A stretch of DNA of 64,000 nt from WVXT01 sp964403285 (GCA_964403285.1 CAYOFG010000006.1:3092-67091), one strand, 5' to 3'; positions 27,190 through 36,329 are shown, counted from the stretch's first letter. The notes: generated by a model from the sequence alone, not told the origin. Made by a program: numbers and translations.

Positions 27190-28200
27190 ATGGTTTCCTA
27201 TGTAGTGGCATTTTTCTTTGCTCTTGCTTTGGCGTATGTGTTGACTCCTATTTTCCGAAAAATAGCCCTTAAGTTTGAAATTCTCGACCATCCTGTCCCC
27301 AATTTAAAAATTCATTCAAAGCCAGTTCCCTATTTAGGTGGTTTAGCCATCTGGTTGGCTTTTATCGTTACTCTTTTGGGAGTTAGGTTCCTCACTCATT
27401 TTCCCACGGGAACTCTGCGCAACCTGCGCGGAATATTCTATGGGGGAACTTTAATAATGGTCTTAGGACTTATTGACGACATTTGGCAGCTCGACTACAG
27501 GGTGAAATTCTTTGGACAGTTCATTGCTGGTCTCATCCTGATCCTGTATAATATCAGAATAGAATTCATTTCCAGTCTTCCCTTATCCATTTTTCTGACT
27601 ATTTTCTGGGTAGTGGGCATAACTAACGCAATTAATATTATTGATATAATGGATGGTTTGGCTGCGGGAGTAGTGGTTATTGCCGGTCTGGCTTTTTCTT
27701 TCATAGCTTTACCCATAGAAAAGATTTATGTCAACTTTGCTGCCTTAGCTCTTGCCGGAAGTTGCCTCGGTTTCTTAAGATACAACTGGCAACCAGCAAG
27801 GATATTTATGGGAGATTCCGGGAGCTTGTTTATCGGGTTCATTCTGGCTGCTATCTCATTAGGGGAAAGTTATACAAAGATAAATAATATCGGACTTTTT
27901 GCTCCTTTTTTAGTCCTGGGCATTCCCATCTATGACACCTTATTGGTCATATTTTTCCGGACGCTTAAGGGGAAGTCGATATTTGCTGGAAGTCGTGACC
28001 ATTTTGCTTTCCGGCTGGAGGCAATGGGATATGAAAGAAAAAAAGTCGTACTGATTAATTACTATCTTACGGCAATCTTAGGACTTGCAGCATTTTTTAT
28101 TACCATAGCTAAATTTGAACTGGCAGTGATTATATATGCAGTGATTATCGCTTTTGCTATCCTTTATGCTACTCGTTTAATTTATGTCAGGGTGGAATGA
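27190..28200 (+). CDS. wecA: Undecaprenyl-phosphate sugar-1-phosphate transferase (WecA/TagO/MraY family)
   Basis: A 336-residue polytopic protein with about ten helices and the family's Asp motifs: GLIDDIWQLDYRVKF near residue 96, NAINIIDIMDGLAAG near 144, and IFMGDSGSLFIGF near 208. The cytoplasmic substrate loop SRDHFAFRLE contains the HxH-like region. It transfers GlcNAc-1-P (or a relative) to undecaprenyl phosphate and so starts the repeat unit. AGGAGG at 27178-27183, six bases ahead, fixes ATG 27190 over TTG 27184. It is the likely initiating enzyme for this locus. Confidence 0.88.
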   Translation: MVSYVVAFFFALALAYVLTPIFRKIALKFEILDHPVPNLKIHSKPVPYLGGLAIWLAFIVTLLGVRFLTHFPTGTLRNLRGIFYGGTLIMVLGLIDDIWQLDYRVKFFGQFIAGLILILYNIRIEFISSLPLSIFLTIFWVVGITNAINIIDIMDGLAAGVVVIAGLAFSFIALPIEKIYVNFAALALAGSCLGFLRYNWQPARIFMGDSGSLFIGFILAAISLGESYTKINNIGLFAPFLVLGIPIYDTLLVIFFRTLKGKSIFAGSRDHFAFRLEAMGYERKKVVLINYYLTAILGLAAFFITIAKFELAVIIYAVIIAFAILYATRLIYVRVE

Positions 28201-29567
28201 TGACTGGAAAAGTGTTAATAATAGGAGCGGGGTTAACCGGTTTATCCACTGCTTTCCATCTGGAAAAGACAGGAGGAATAGACTACTCAGTTTATGAGAA
28301 GAGAGAGAAGGTCGGTGGCCTATGCCGCTCAGAGTATAAGCCATGCCCAGGATTGAAAGGGGAGTTCACCTTCGATATCTTAGGGCACCTCCTTCACCTG
28401 AAAAAGGAACGTACAATAGGATTGGTAAAAGAACTCCTCAGTAATAATCTTATATCCCTTGAGAGAGATGCTCAGATATACTCAAAAGGTTTGTATACGA
28501 AGTATCCATTCCAGGCAAATATACATGGGTTACCACCAGAAGTAGTGAAAGAATGTGTGTTTGGATTTATTGATGCGAGGTGCCGTTCTCATTACTCTGC
28601 AAAAATTCTGCCTGAAGAATCTTTCTACCATTGGATTTTGCGAAATTTCGGGAAAGGAATTGCCGAACATTTTATGATTCCATATAATAAAAAAATATGG
28701 ACAGTCCACCCTCGGAGGCTGACCTGCGGATGGATAAAAGTTAATCCCAAATATCCGTATGTGCCTTCACCCACTTTTCGAGAAGTGATAATCGGTGCTT
28801 TGGAAGAACAGGAAAAGGCTTTCGGATACAATGTCCATTTCGACTATCCGCAAAAAGGCGGCATCCAGAAATTGGCTGACGCGTTTGAAGAGAAGATTAA
28901 GAATTTGAAGTTGAACACAAGCCTTTCCGGGGTGAATATGAGAAAAAAGGTGGCCTACTTCGATAACGGAAAAATCAAGGAGAATTTCCAATTCCTGGTT
29001 TCCACAGTTCCTCTGAAAGAATTGGTTTTAAAGATAATAGAAGATATGCCACAAAGAATTAAGGATGCCGCTCGAAAGTTGAAACATAACTCGGTTTTGA
29101 GTTTGAATCTGGGAATTAAACGCGAAAATGTGGATCATGGACATTGGGTCTATTTTCCTGAGGATAAATATGTCTTCTATCGGGTAGGTTTCCCAAAGAA
29201 GTTTTCGGAAGGGATGTGTCCTCCTGGCACGAGCTCTGTCTGTGTGGAGATTGCCTGTAAGACGGGCCAAATGACCCCAAAAAAGGAGAAAGAACTTATC
29301 GCCAGAGCAAAAAAGGACCTGATTAAGGCCGGGATTCTGAGAACGGAGAGGGAAATCCTTGTAGAGGCAGAGCATTGGGAGTGGATACCGTATGCTTATG
29401 TTATTTACGACAAAGATAGAGATAAAAATTTTGAGATGATCAAGGAGTACCTGGAGAAGGAAGATATCTACTCAGTGGGACGATATGGTGGCTGGAACTA
29501 TTCTACGATGGAAGAGGCAATCTTAGAAGGAAAGGAAATTGCAGAGAAATTAGCTTCACAATTGTAG
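28197..29567 (+). CDS. FAD-dependent amine-oxidase/protoporphyrinogen-oxidase-like protein
   Basis: A 456-residue flavoprotein with the dinucleotide motif VLIIGAGLTGLSTAFHLE near residues 6-23, EKREKVGGLCRSE near 35-47, and a C-terminal SVGRYGGWNYSTMEEAILEG that binds FAD. Glycan loci often carry such proteins as sugar-nucleotide oxidoreductases or UDP-galactopyranose mutase relatives (SDILGHLLHL-like histidines after the FAD loop recall that family). The exact reaction is unknown. The ATG overlaps the wecA stop (ATGA). Confidence 0.65.
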   Translation: MMTGKVLIIGAGLTGLSTAFHLEKTGGIDYSVYEKREKVGGLCRSEYKPCPGLKGEFTFDILGHLLHLKKERTIGLVKELLSNNLISLERDAQIYSKGLYTKYPFQANIHGLPPEVVKECVFGFIDARCRSHYSAKILPEESFYHWILRNFGKGIAEHFMIPYNKKIWTVHPRRLTCGWIKVNPKYPYVPSPTFREVIIGALEEQEKAFGYNVHFDYPQKGGIQKLADAFEEKIKNLKLNTSLSGVNMRKKVAYFDNGKIKENFQFLVSTVPLKELVLKIIEDMPQRIKDAARKLKHNSVLSLNLGIKRENVDHGHWVYFPEDKYVFYRVGFPKKFSEGMCPPGTSSVCVEIACKTGQMTPKKEKELIARAKKDLIKAGILRTEREILVEAEHWEWIPYAYVIYDKDRDKNFEMIKEYLEKEDIYSVGRYGGWNYSTMEEAILEGKEIAEKLASQL

Positions 29568-29570
29568 AAT

Positions 29571-29776
29571 CGGCACCATAAACCCCGTTAGAAATGGATG
29601 TTAGAAATTCTCTTGGAGGAATTTCTAACGGGGTAAACGGTGCCCCCGATACTTATCGGGGTCGCCCTTGTAGGGGTGGCACTCCGTGGTCACCCGGGGG
29701 ACGGCACGCCGAAAGATCGGCATAAACTGCGTCCGTCCCCTACATAAGGAGGCAAAGCTGGCGCTTTGCTGCTACA
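29571..29776. repeat. Composite block of nested palindromes
   Basis: The whole gap between two genes is repeat. It contains a GGCACC...GGTGCC hairpin (29572-29644) split by the 51-bp element, a CCCCGAT/ATCGGGG hairpin (29644-29661), outer arms TGTAGGGG (29669-29676) and CCCCTACA (29737-29744) that enclose GGGTG/CACCC and GCCGA/TCGGC hairpins, and finally GCAAAGC/GCTTTGC leading into GCTACA. No gene is visible here. Confidence 0.85.
29583..29633 (+). mobile_element. 51-bp palindromic element, copy 1, flanked by TAAA duplication
   Basis: The termini are CCCCGTTAGAAAT (29583-29595) and ATTTCTAACGGGG (29621-29633), a perfect 13-bp inverted repeat around a 25-base core. TAAA occurs on both sides (29579-29582 and 29634-29637). 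Removing the element and one TAAA restores the hairpin GGCACC-ATAAAC-GGTGCC, so it inserted in a hairpin loop. Confidence 0.85.
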
Positions 29777-29791
29777 ATTAAGGAGACAGAA

Positions 29792-30733
29792 ATGCGTTGT
29801 CTGGTTACTGGTTGTGCTGGATTTATTGGGTCGCATCTGGCGGAGAAATTAGTCGAATCCGGATTTGAAGTTGTAGGAATAGACTCCTTTACAGATTACT
29901 ATGACCAGAAAATTAAGGAATCCAATGTGCAAAACCTGGTGAATTCGCCCAATTTCACTTTTGTAAGAGAAAACCTTCTGGGTGTAGATTTAGATAACTT
30001 GTTGGAAGGTGTCGATTATATTTTACACCACGCTGCCCAGCCAGGAGTTATTGCCAGCTGGGGAGCTCGTTTTGAGGCATATATAAATAACAACATTCTA
30101 GCCACGCAGAGATTACTGGAAGCAACGAAAAAAGTCTCTCTGAAATCGTTTATTTTCGCCTCGTCTTCCTCTGTTTATGGAGATTGCGAGTTACCGATGA
30201 AGGAAGATAGACTACTTTCGCCAGTCTCCCCTTACGGTGTCTCCAAGCTGGCGTGTGAAAGTTTATGTTATTCATATTGGAAGAATTTTGAGATTCCCGT
30301 GGTATCGTTAAGGTATTTTACGGTCTATGGGCCGCGCCAGAGGCCGGATATGGCTTTTCACAAGTTCATCAGAGCAATGTTAAAGGGAGACGAGATTACC
30401 ATCTACGGGGATGGAAACCAGACTCGCGATTTCACTTATATTGAGGACGCGGTAAAAGCAAACTTTTTGGTTATGAAGAAGGACTGTTCCGGAGAGGTGT
30501 TCAATATTGGTGGGGGCACTCATACCAAAGTAAATGAAGTAACCGGTCTTCTGGAGAAGCTCATCGGAAAGAAAGCCCGTATCAAGCATATCAATCCACA
30601 AAAGGGGGATATGCGGGATACTCTTGCTGATATTGGTAAAGCAAAGAGATTGCTAAATTATGACCCCCGCTTCGATTTAACAGAAGGTCTGAAGAGAGAA
30701 ATAGAATGGTTGAAAAAGATCATTAAACTTTAA
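29792..30733 (+). CDS. NAD-dependent sugar epimerase (UDP-glucuronate 4-epimerase-like SDR)
   Basis: A 313-residue extended SDR with VTGCAGFIGSHLAEKL near residues 5-20, the HHAAQPGVIASWG segment near 80 that is characteristic of UDP-glucuronate/glucose 4-epimerase relatives, ASSSSVYGDCELP near 124, the catalytic YGVSK near 148, and RYFTVYGPRQRPDMAF near 174. It is diverged from the two other SDRs in this locus and lies behind a block of repeats, directly upstream of another glycosyltransferase. UDP-glucuronate is the most likely substrate by motif. Confidence 0.83.
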   Translation: MRCLVTGCAGFIGSHLAEKLVESGFEVVGIDSFTDYYDQKIKESNVQNLVNSPNFTFVRENLLGVDLDNLLEGVDYILHHAAQPGVIASWGARFEAYINNNILATQRLLEATKKVSLKSFIFASSSSVYGDCELPMKEDRLLSPVSPYGVSKLACESLCYSYWKNFEIPVVSLRYFTVYGPRQRPDMAFHKFIRAMLKGDEITIYGDGNQTRDFTYIEDAVKANFLVMKKDCSGEVFNIGGGTHTKVNEVTGLLEKLIGKKARIKHINPQKGDMRDTLADIGKAKRLLNYDPRFDLTEGLKREIEWLKKIIKL

Positions 30734-30770
30734 CCCAACTTTGGCATATAATCTAAGTCGGGATGCAAAA

Positions 30771-31907
30771 ATGGCCAAGACTAAAGTCGCACATATTATT
30801 ACTATGCTGGAACTGGGAGGCGCACAGCAGAACACGATTTATACAATCGAGCATCTGGAGAAAACTAAATATGAACCTATTCTGATTAGCGGCCCGGGCG
30901 GTATACTTGACCAGGAGGTTAAGAATAATCCCCAAATAAGGTGTTTCTTTATTCCCCATCTTGTTAGAGCAATCTCTCCATTAAGAGATACACTGGCGTT
31001 CATTTCCTTGTATCGGCTTTTAAAATCGGAAAAAGTTAACCTGGTTCATACTCACTCTTCCAAAGCAGGCATTCTGGGCCGGTGGGCGGCTTACCTTGCA
31101 AAAGTTCCTAAAATAATGCATACTTATCACGGGTTTGGATTTAACGATTATCAGAAATGGTGGGTGAGAAGATTACTTATCTGGTTAGAAAGGATGACAG
31201 CCAGGGTCACTGACAAATTGGTGGCTGTATCCAATGAGAACATTAAGAAAGGTTTGAAAAATGGGATTGGAGAAGAGGTACAATATGCTATGGTTCACAG
31301 CGGGATAGAAACTAAAGCATTTTCTGAAGTTAGTGGTGATATTGACGAAAAAAGAAGAGAAATTGGAATAGATAAAAATGAGCCAGTAATCGGGATGATT
31401 GCCTGTCTCAAGCCGCAAAAAGCTCCTTTAAACTTTATTAGATTGGCTGAGAGGGTATGCTCGGTCTATCCCCAGGCAAAATTTGTGCTGGTGGGTGACG
31501 GCGAACTCAGACCAAAAATCGAGAAACTAATCGCAGAGCTAAACCTGAAAACTCGCGTGGTTTTGACCGGCTGGCGGAGAGACATTCCCCGGATAATCCA
31601 TATTTTTGATGTTCTGGTATTGACTTCTCTATGGGAAGGTCTACCCAGGGTTTTCCTTGAAGCATGGGCTTCCGGGAAACCTGTAGTGACTACTGACGTA
31701 GATGGTGCCAGAGAAGCAATCATTGATGGGAAAAACGGATTCCTGGTTGAACCGGATGATTTAAATAGAATGGCCGAACGAGTAGTTTGGTTAATTAAGA
31801 ACAGAGATTCAGCTCAAAAAATGGGACAAGAGGGTCGGAAGATGCTTTATCCATCTTTCGATATAGATTGTATGGTAAAAGATATAGAAAAACTATACTC
31901 AGAATAA
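30771..31907 (+). CDS. GT4 family glycosyltransferase
   Basis: A 378-residue GT-B enzyme beginning KVAHIITMLELGGAQ, with HTHSSKAGILGRWAA near residue 92, VGDGELRPKIEKL near 240, and the E-x7-E donor motif SLWEGLPRVFLEAWASGKPVV near 288. ATG 30771 is used instead of TTG 30741 because the family starts at the KVAHI strand. It is the last recognisable gene of the polysaccharide locus. Similar enzymes transfer GlcNAc or uronic acids onto lipid-linked intermediates. Confidence 0.85.
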   Translation: MAKTKVAHIITMLELGGAQQNTIYTIEHLEKTKYEPILISGPGGILDQEVKNNPQIRCFFIPHLVRAISPLRDTLAFISLYRLLKSEKVNLVHTHSSKAGILGRWAAYLAKVPKIMHTYHGFGFNDYQKWWVRRLLIWLERMTARVTDKLVAVSNENIKKGLKNGIGEEVQYAMVHSGIETKAFSEVSGDIDEKRREIGIDKNEPVIGMIACLKPQKAPLNFIRLAERVCSVYPQAKFVLVGDGELRPKIEKLIAELNLKTRVVLTGWRRDIPRIIHIFDVLVLTSLWEGLPRVFLEAWASGKPVVTTDVDGAREAIIDGKNGFLVEPDDLNRMAERVVWLIKNRDSAQKMGQEGRKMLYPSFDIDCMVKDIEKLYSE

Positions 31908-31937
31908 ACTTTACATTATTTACAGGAAGGAGCAGTT

Positions 31938-33188
31938 ATGGGTCAAACGCTTGCGGAAAAGATTATAAGTGACCGCTGTAATAAAGAGGTACATGCTGAT
32001 GAGATAGTCATCGTTCCCGTAGACATTTGCATGCTCCAGGACGGTACAGGTCCCCTTGCTTTACAACAATTGAATAGGTTGACCACTCATCAAGTACAGA
32101 AGACCATAATCTTCCTCGATCATGCTGCCCCCAGTCCTCGACAAGAACTCTCCAATACTCATAAAGCCCTACGGGAATTCGCAGAAAAGACAGGGGTAAG
32201 ATTATCTGAAATTGGCGAAGGCATCTCCCATCAGATATTGGCGGAAAGTTTCGTGAATCCCGGTGATATTGTCATTGGTGCCGATTCTCATACTTGCACT
32301 TCCGGGGCCCTGGCTGCCTTTGCTACGGGAATGGGCTCCACGGACGCCGCTGTAGTGATGGCTACAGGAAAAACCTGGCTCAGAGTTCCCCTGACTTTCT
32401 TGATTAACGTGCAAGGAGACTTTTCCCGGGGCGTCTCGGCTAAAGATTTGATTCTGTACATTATTGGTATGCTGGGAGCTGATGGAGCAACTTACAGAGC
32501 TTTAGAATTTGCCGGGGAGGCGGTGGAAAAGATGCCTATGTCTGGTAGGCTTACTCTTTGCAATATGGCTGTAGAAGCAGGAGCAAAGGCTGGACTTATT
32601 GCTTCCGATGGCCTAACCAGAGCCTATCTCAAGGAGAGAGGACGGGAAAAGGGATATAGAGAGATCAAGGCAGATAAGGATGCAAAATACGAAAGAGTTT
32701 TTGAAATCAATGCCGCAAAATTGGAACCAATGGTTGCCTTTCCTCCGACCCCAGACAACGTTAAACCAATTTCTCAAATAAAAGCTAAAAACATAAGAAT
32801 TGACCAAGTTTTCATTGGCACCTGTACCAATGGACGCATAGAGGATTTGCGCCTGGTGGCAGAAATATTGCAGGGGCGAAGATGTGCTCAGGGAACAAGG
32901 TTACTCATTGTTCCAGCTTCCCGGCAGGTCTACCTCCAGGCAGTGAAAGAAGGAATTCTGGAGATACTCGTTGGGGCTGGGGCTACTATTTTGAGCCCTG
33001 GCTGCGGGCCCTGTGTGGGCATACAGGGAGGGATTTTGGCTGATGACGAGAAGTGCCTGTCCACAGCGAACCGCAATTTTAAAGGCAGAATGGGTAACCC
33101 CAATTCCCAGATATATCTTTCTTCTCCCGCTACAGCTGCCTGGACAGCAGTAAAGGGAAAGATAAGCGACCCGCGGGAAAAAGTGTAA
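31938..33188 (+). CDS. leuC: LeuC-type aconitase-family hydro-lyase, large subunit
   Basis: A 416-residue aconitase-superfamily large subunit. The three [4Fe-4S] ligand cysteines appear in GADSHTCTSGAL near residue 118, FIGTCTNGRIEDL near 294, and SPGCGPCVGIQ near 355. The length fits the 3-isopropylmalate dehydratase/homoaconitase/2,3-dimethylmalate class. The small subunit follows 13 bases downstream, then an isocitrate dehydrogenase-like enzyme. Leucine, homocitrate or citrate pathways are all possible, and the neighbour favours isomerisation of citrate or a homologue. An AGGAGC site precedes the ATG. Confidence 0.83.
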   Translation: MGQTLAEKIISDRCNKEVHADEIVIVPVDICMLQDGTGPLALQQLNRLTTHQVQKTIIFLDHAAPSPRQELSNTHKALREFAEKTGVRLSEIGEGISHQILAESFVNPGDIVIGADSHTCTSGALAAFATGMGSTDAAVVMATGKTWLRVPLTFLINVQGDFSRGVSAKDLILYIIGMLGADGATYRALEFAGEAVEKMPMSGRLTLCNMAVEAGAKAGLIASDGLTRAYLKERGREKGYREIKADKDAKYERVFEINAAKLEPMVAFPPTPDNVKPISQIKAKNIRIDQVFIGTCTNGRIEDLRLVAEILQGRRCAQGTRLLIVPASRQVYLQAVKEGILEILVGAGATILSPGCGPCVGIQGGILADDEKCLSTANRNFKGRMGNPNSQIYLSSPATAAWTAVKGKISDPREKV

Positions 33189-33201
33189 AAAGGAGGGGAA
33201 A

Positions 33202-33699
33202 GTGATTATTAAAGGTAAAGCGCATAAGTTTGGGGATAACATCAGCACAGATTTGATTGCGCCCGGGAGATATTTCCATTTGAGGAACAATTTGTCAGAG
33301 CTGGCAAAACATACGCTGGAAGACGCAAATCCCGAGTTTATAAAGAAAGTAAAGTCAGGAGATTTCATTGTGGCAGGAAAGAACTTTGGAATGGGCTCAT
33401 CCCGGGAGCACGCTCCCACAATAATCAAACTGTGTGGCGTGGGGGCAATTTTAGCCAGGTCTTTTGCCAGAATATTCTTTCGCAATGCAATCAATATTGG
33501 ACTGCCTGTTCTGGAATGTGAAACCGAGAAAATTGGCCAGGGAGATGAACTGGAGATCGATTTAACTAAAGGGATAATAAAAAATAGAAAAAAGGGACTG
33601 GAGTTAATTTTCCGTCCGCTTCCCCGGGTAATGGTTAACATTTTACGCGATGGCGGATTGGTGAAACACATCCGGAAACATGGTGGTTTCAAATTATAG
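33202..33699 (+). CDS. leuD: LeuD-type aconitase-family hydro-lyase, small subunit
   Basis: A 165-residue swivel-domain subunit with FGDNISTDLIAPGRYF near residues 8-23 and the signature GKNFGMGSSREHAP near 58-71, which forms the substrate pocket. It starts at GTG 33202 behind AGGAGGGG. It forms a heterodimer with the upstream large subunit. The loop after DLIAPGRY, which separates isopropylmalate, homoaconitate and aconitate specificity, cannot be typed reliably by eye. Confidence 0.85.
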   Translation: MIIKGKAHKFGDNISTDLIAPGRYFHLRNNLSELAKHTLEDANPEFIKKVKSGDFIVAGKNFGMGSSREHAPTIIKLCGVGAILARSFARIFFRNAINIGLPVLECETEKIGQGDELEIDLTKGIIKNRKKGLELIFRPLPRVMVNILRDGGLVKHIRKHGGFKL

Positions 33700-33733
33700 G
33701 GAAAAAGGGGTCAGAGTCATTTTTCAATGGCAT

Positions 33734-33796
33734 TTGTAGGCACGGTTTCAACCGTGCAGAAGAAGGAGAGCGAAGTTTGCGCTTTGCTGCTACAAG
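33734..33796. repeat. Nested palindromic repeat, TTGTAG/CTACAA family
   Basis: Outer arms TTGTAG (33734-33739) and CTACAA (33790-33795) enclose a perfect hairpin GCACGGTT/AACCGTGC (33740-33757) and an imperfect GCGAAGTTTGCGCTTTGC stretch. The GCTTTGCTGCTACA end is shared with the blocks at 29763 and 56477. Confidence 0.8.
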
Positions 33797-33814
33797 AGAT
33801 AAAAGGGGGCGAAT

Positions 33815-34873
33815 ATGCACAAAGTTACCTTAATACCTGGTGATGGTGTGGGGCCGGAAGTGGTCGATGCTGCGCGAAAGTGTATTGAAGCCACAGGGGT
33901 AAAGATTGAATGGGAAAAAGTTGACGCTGGAGCCGATATTATGGATAAGTATGGAACGCCTCTACCTGATAAGGTAATCGATTCCATAAAGAAAAATAGA
34001 ATTGCTTTGAAAGGTCCTGTCACTACCCCTGTAGGCATAGGGTTTCGCAGCGTGAACGTTGCCCTCAGACAGAAACTAGACCTCTACGCTTGCCTTCGTC
34101 CCTGTAAATGGTACCCGGGGGTGAGGTCACGTTATGAAGGGATCGATTTGGTAGTGGTAAGGGAAAATACGGAAGATGTATATTCAGGAATAGAATTTGA
34201 GGAAGGAAAGCCTGAGACCGGTGAACTCATCAACTTTATTCAGAATTCCCGCAATGTGAAGATTTCTGATGATTCTGGAATAAGCATTAAGTCGATTTCC
34301 CGGCGCGCTTCAGAAAGGATTATTCGGTTTGCATTTGAGTATGCAAGGAAGAATAACCGCAAAAAGGTAACCGGGATACATAAAGCCAACATAATGAAAT
34401 ATTCAGATGGAATCTTTTTGAAAGTATTCCACGAAGTCGCCCGGGAATATCCAGACATCCAATCTGAAGATAAGATCGTGGATAATATGTGTATGCAACT
34501 GGTGCAAAAGCCTGCACTCTACGATGTACTGGTTCTTCCCAATCTCTATGGGGATATAATCTCCGATTTATGTGCAGGATTGGTGGGAGGGCTGGGTGTA
34601 GCTCCTGGAGCAAATATTGGTGAGGAGATTGCTATCTTCGAGGCAACTCACGGTAGCGCACCGAAATATAAAGGAGAAGACAAAGTAAATCCTACAGCCA
34701 TGATTCTATCAGGGGTATTGATGTTAAGGCATTTGGGAGAAGGAGAAAAGGCAGAAAGGTTGGAGAATGCCACAGCTCGGGTAATTGCTAAAGGAGAAGC
34801 AGTTACCTACGACCTGGGAGGGACTGCTAAAACTTCTCAGATGGCCAAGGCAATTATCAAAGATTTAAAATGA
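33815..34873 (+). CDS. NAD-type isocitrate/isopropylmalate dehydrogenase family enzyme, probably isocitrate dehydrogenase
   Basis: A 352-residue beta-decarboxylating dehydrogenase. It opens with VTLIPGDGVGPEV, has the substrate segment FRSVNVALRQKLDLYACLRP near residues 73-92 (the S-x-N of isocitrate-specific members), VVRENTEDVYSG near 110, the Asp-rich metal site DNMCMQLV and DLCAGLVGGLG, and FEATHGSAPKY near 273. The S-x-N motif points to isocitrate rather than isopropylmalate. With LeuCD just upstream the three could convert citrate to 2-oxoglutarate, an inference. Leucine or lysine pathway use is the alternative. Confidence 0.78.
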   Translation: MHKVTLIPGDGVGPEVVDAARKCIEATGVKIEWEKVDAGADIMDKYGTPLPDKVIDSIKKNRIALKGPVTTPVGIGFRSVNVALRQKLDLYACLRPCKWYPGVRSRYEGIDLVVVRENTEDVYSGIEFEEGKPETGELINFIQNSRNVKISDDSGISIKSISRRASERIIRFAFEYARKNNRKKVTGIHKANIMKYSDGIFLKVFHEVAREYPDIQSEDKIVDNMCMQLVQKPALYDVLVLPNLYGDIISDLCAGLVGGLGVAPGANIGEEIAIFEATHGSAPKYKGEDKVNPTAMILSGVLMLRHLGEGEKAERLENATARVIAKGEAVTYDLGGTAKTSQMAKAIIKDLK

Positions 34874-34948
34874 AATTGGAGAAAAATTCTCAATCTCCAG
34901 CCCAGGACAGGCTGGGAGAAAAGTGACAAATTGTGGAAGGAGAAAATC

Positions 34949-35389
34949 TTGGAACGCACGTTAGTAATTATTAAGCCAGATGCATTCTCTAAGAAAATAG
35001 TAGGAAAAGTGATTACCACATTTGAAAAAAAGGGTTTCAGAATTGTTGCCTGCAGGATGGTCCTTCTTAGTCGAGAGAAGGCAGAGGAGTTTTACCAAGA
35101 ACATAAAGGGAAGGAATTTTATGAACCCTTAGTCAATTTTATGTCATCCAATCCCTGTCTGGTTATGGTTCTGGAAGGAGAAGACATAACTCAGGAGGTT
35201 CGGGAGATTGCCGGCAATACAGACCCTCAAAAAGCAGAACAGGGAACCTTGAGAAAGCTCTATGCTCAGGATAACCGCCACAACATCCTTCACGCAGCAG
35301 ATTCACTGAAATCAGCAGAGAGGGAAGTTAAGTTCTTCTTTTCCGAAAACGAAATACACCACTGGAAAGAAAAAGTATACAAAAAATAA
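34949..35389 (+). CDS. ndk: Nucleoside-diphosphate kinase
   Basis: A 146-residue protein starting ERTLVIIKPDAFSKK, with the catalytic histidine in the DNRHNILHAADS segment (consensus N-x-x-H-G/A-S/A-D-S). It transfers the gamma phosphate between nucleoside triphosphates and diphosphates through phosphohistidine. TTG 34949 is chosen because AAGGAGA lies just upstream and the family normally starts M-E-R-T; an in-frame TTG 18 bases earlier is less likely. Length is typical. Confidence 0.92.
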   Translation: MERTLVIIKPDAFSKKIVGKVITTFEKKGFRIVACRMVLLSREKAEEFYQEHKGKEFYEPLVNFMSSNPCLVMVLEGEDITQEVREIAGNTDPQKAEQGTLRKLYAQDNRHNILHAADSLKSAEREVKFFFSENEIHHWKEKVYKK

Positions 35390-35403
35390 GCCAGAAAGGT
35401 TTT

Positions 35404-35451
35404 GGTAGTTTAGGGGCTTATCCCCGCAAAAAATACGCCCATAAAGTAGCC
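35404..35451. repeat. Degenerate copy of the TGTAGTGTAG repeat
   Basis: GGTAGTTTAGGGG-CTTAT-CCCCG, then TACGCCCATAAAG and TAGCC. It aligns with the family unit at 60129-60182, but the GGGC and outer-arm bases on the right are eroded. It lies between ndk and the flavoprotein pair. Confidence 0.7.
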
Positions 35452-35483
35452 ATCAACAAAAAATAGAGTTGACCCCATTTTTT

Positions 35484-36329
35484 ATGTATAAAATTTTAAG
35501 TAAGAAAAATTTGGCTCCCTCTATAAAAGAATTTCTGATATCCTCGCCGGAGATTGCCAGAAAGGCTCAGCCGGGACAGTTCATAGTGGTGAGGATTGAT
35601 GAAAGAGGAGAGAGGATTCCGCTAACTATAGCCGACTATGAGGGGGATAAAGGAACAATAACCATTGTAATTCAGGAAGCGGGGAAAAGTACTTGCCAGT
35701 TGGGAAGGTTAAATTCAGGCGATATCCTCTCTGATGTTATTGGACCTCTGGGTAGACCCACCCATATGGAAAAGGCAGGCACAGTAGTTTGTGTAGGGGG
35801 AGGCGTGGGAATACCGCCCGTCTATCCTGTAGCCCGTGGCTTTAAGGAAATTGGGAACAAGGTAATATCGATTATCGGTGCACGCACCAAAGAGTTGGTA
35901 ATCTGGAAAGATAAGATAACCTCTGTCTCGGATGAACTTTACATTACTACTGATGATGGTTCTTATGGCCGGAAAGGTTTTGTATCCGATGAATTGCAAA
36001 GGTTAATTAAGGAAAAGAAGGGATTCAGTTTGGTCTTTGCCGTGGGGCCTGCTCTTATGATGCGTGCTGTTTCTGAAGTAACCAGGCCGTATAAAATAAG
36101 GACTATAGTGAGTCTTAATCCCGTAATGGTCGATGCTACCGGAATGTGCGGCGCTTGCCGAGTTTCCATAGGGGGTGAGACAAAATTCGTTTGTGTGGAT
36201 GGTCCGGATTTTGATGGTCACCAGGTAGATTTTGACCAACTCCTCAGTCGCCAGAGAATTTACTTACAAGAGGAGAAGAAATCTCTCCAGAGCTTTGATG
36301 CGGCTCACAAACAATGTAGAATAGAATGA
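35484..36329 (+). CDS. NfnA/SudB-like ferredoxin-NADP+ reductase, FAD/iron-sulfur subunit
   Basis: A 281-residue protein of the dihydroorotate-dehydrogenase electron-transfer-subunit type. The FAD domain has RIPLTIADYE near residue 46, the NAD(P) domain has VVCVGGGVGIPPVYPVAR near 100, and the C-terminal cluster motif is MCGACRVSIGG...FVCVDGPDFDGH, which binds a [2Fe-2S] cluster. This order is that of the small subunit of NADH-dependent reduced ferredoxin:NADP+ oxidoreductase and sulfide dehydrogenase. ATG 35484 is preferred to TTG 35469. Its stop overlaps the partner gene (ATGA). Confidence 0.85.
   Translation: MYKILSKKNLAPSIKEFLISSPEIARKAQPGQFIVVRIDERGERIPLTIADYEGDKGTITIVIQEAGKSTCQLGRLNSGDILSDVIGPLGRPTHMEKAGTVVCVGGGVGIPPVYPVARGFKEIGNKVISIIGARTKELVIWKDKITSVSDELYITTDDGSYGRKGFVSDELQRLIKEKKGFSLVFAVGPALMMRAVSEVTRPYKIRTIVSLNPVMVDATGMCGACRVSIGGETKFVCVDGPDFDGHQVDFDQLLSRQRIYLQEEKKSLQSFDAAHKQCRIE

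Noticed and set aside
32901..33692. A 263-codon open frame on the - strand across leuC and leuD
   Set aside because: It runs antisense to two clearly recognisable genes with conserved cluster and swivel motifs, and its translation (Ser/Pro/Phe-rich) resembles no family.
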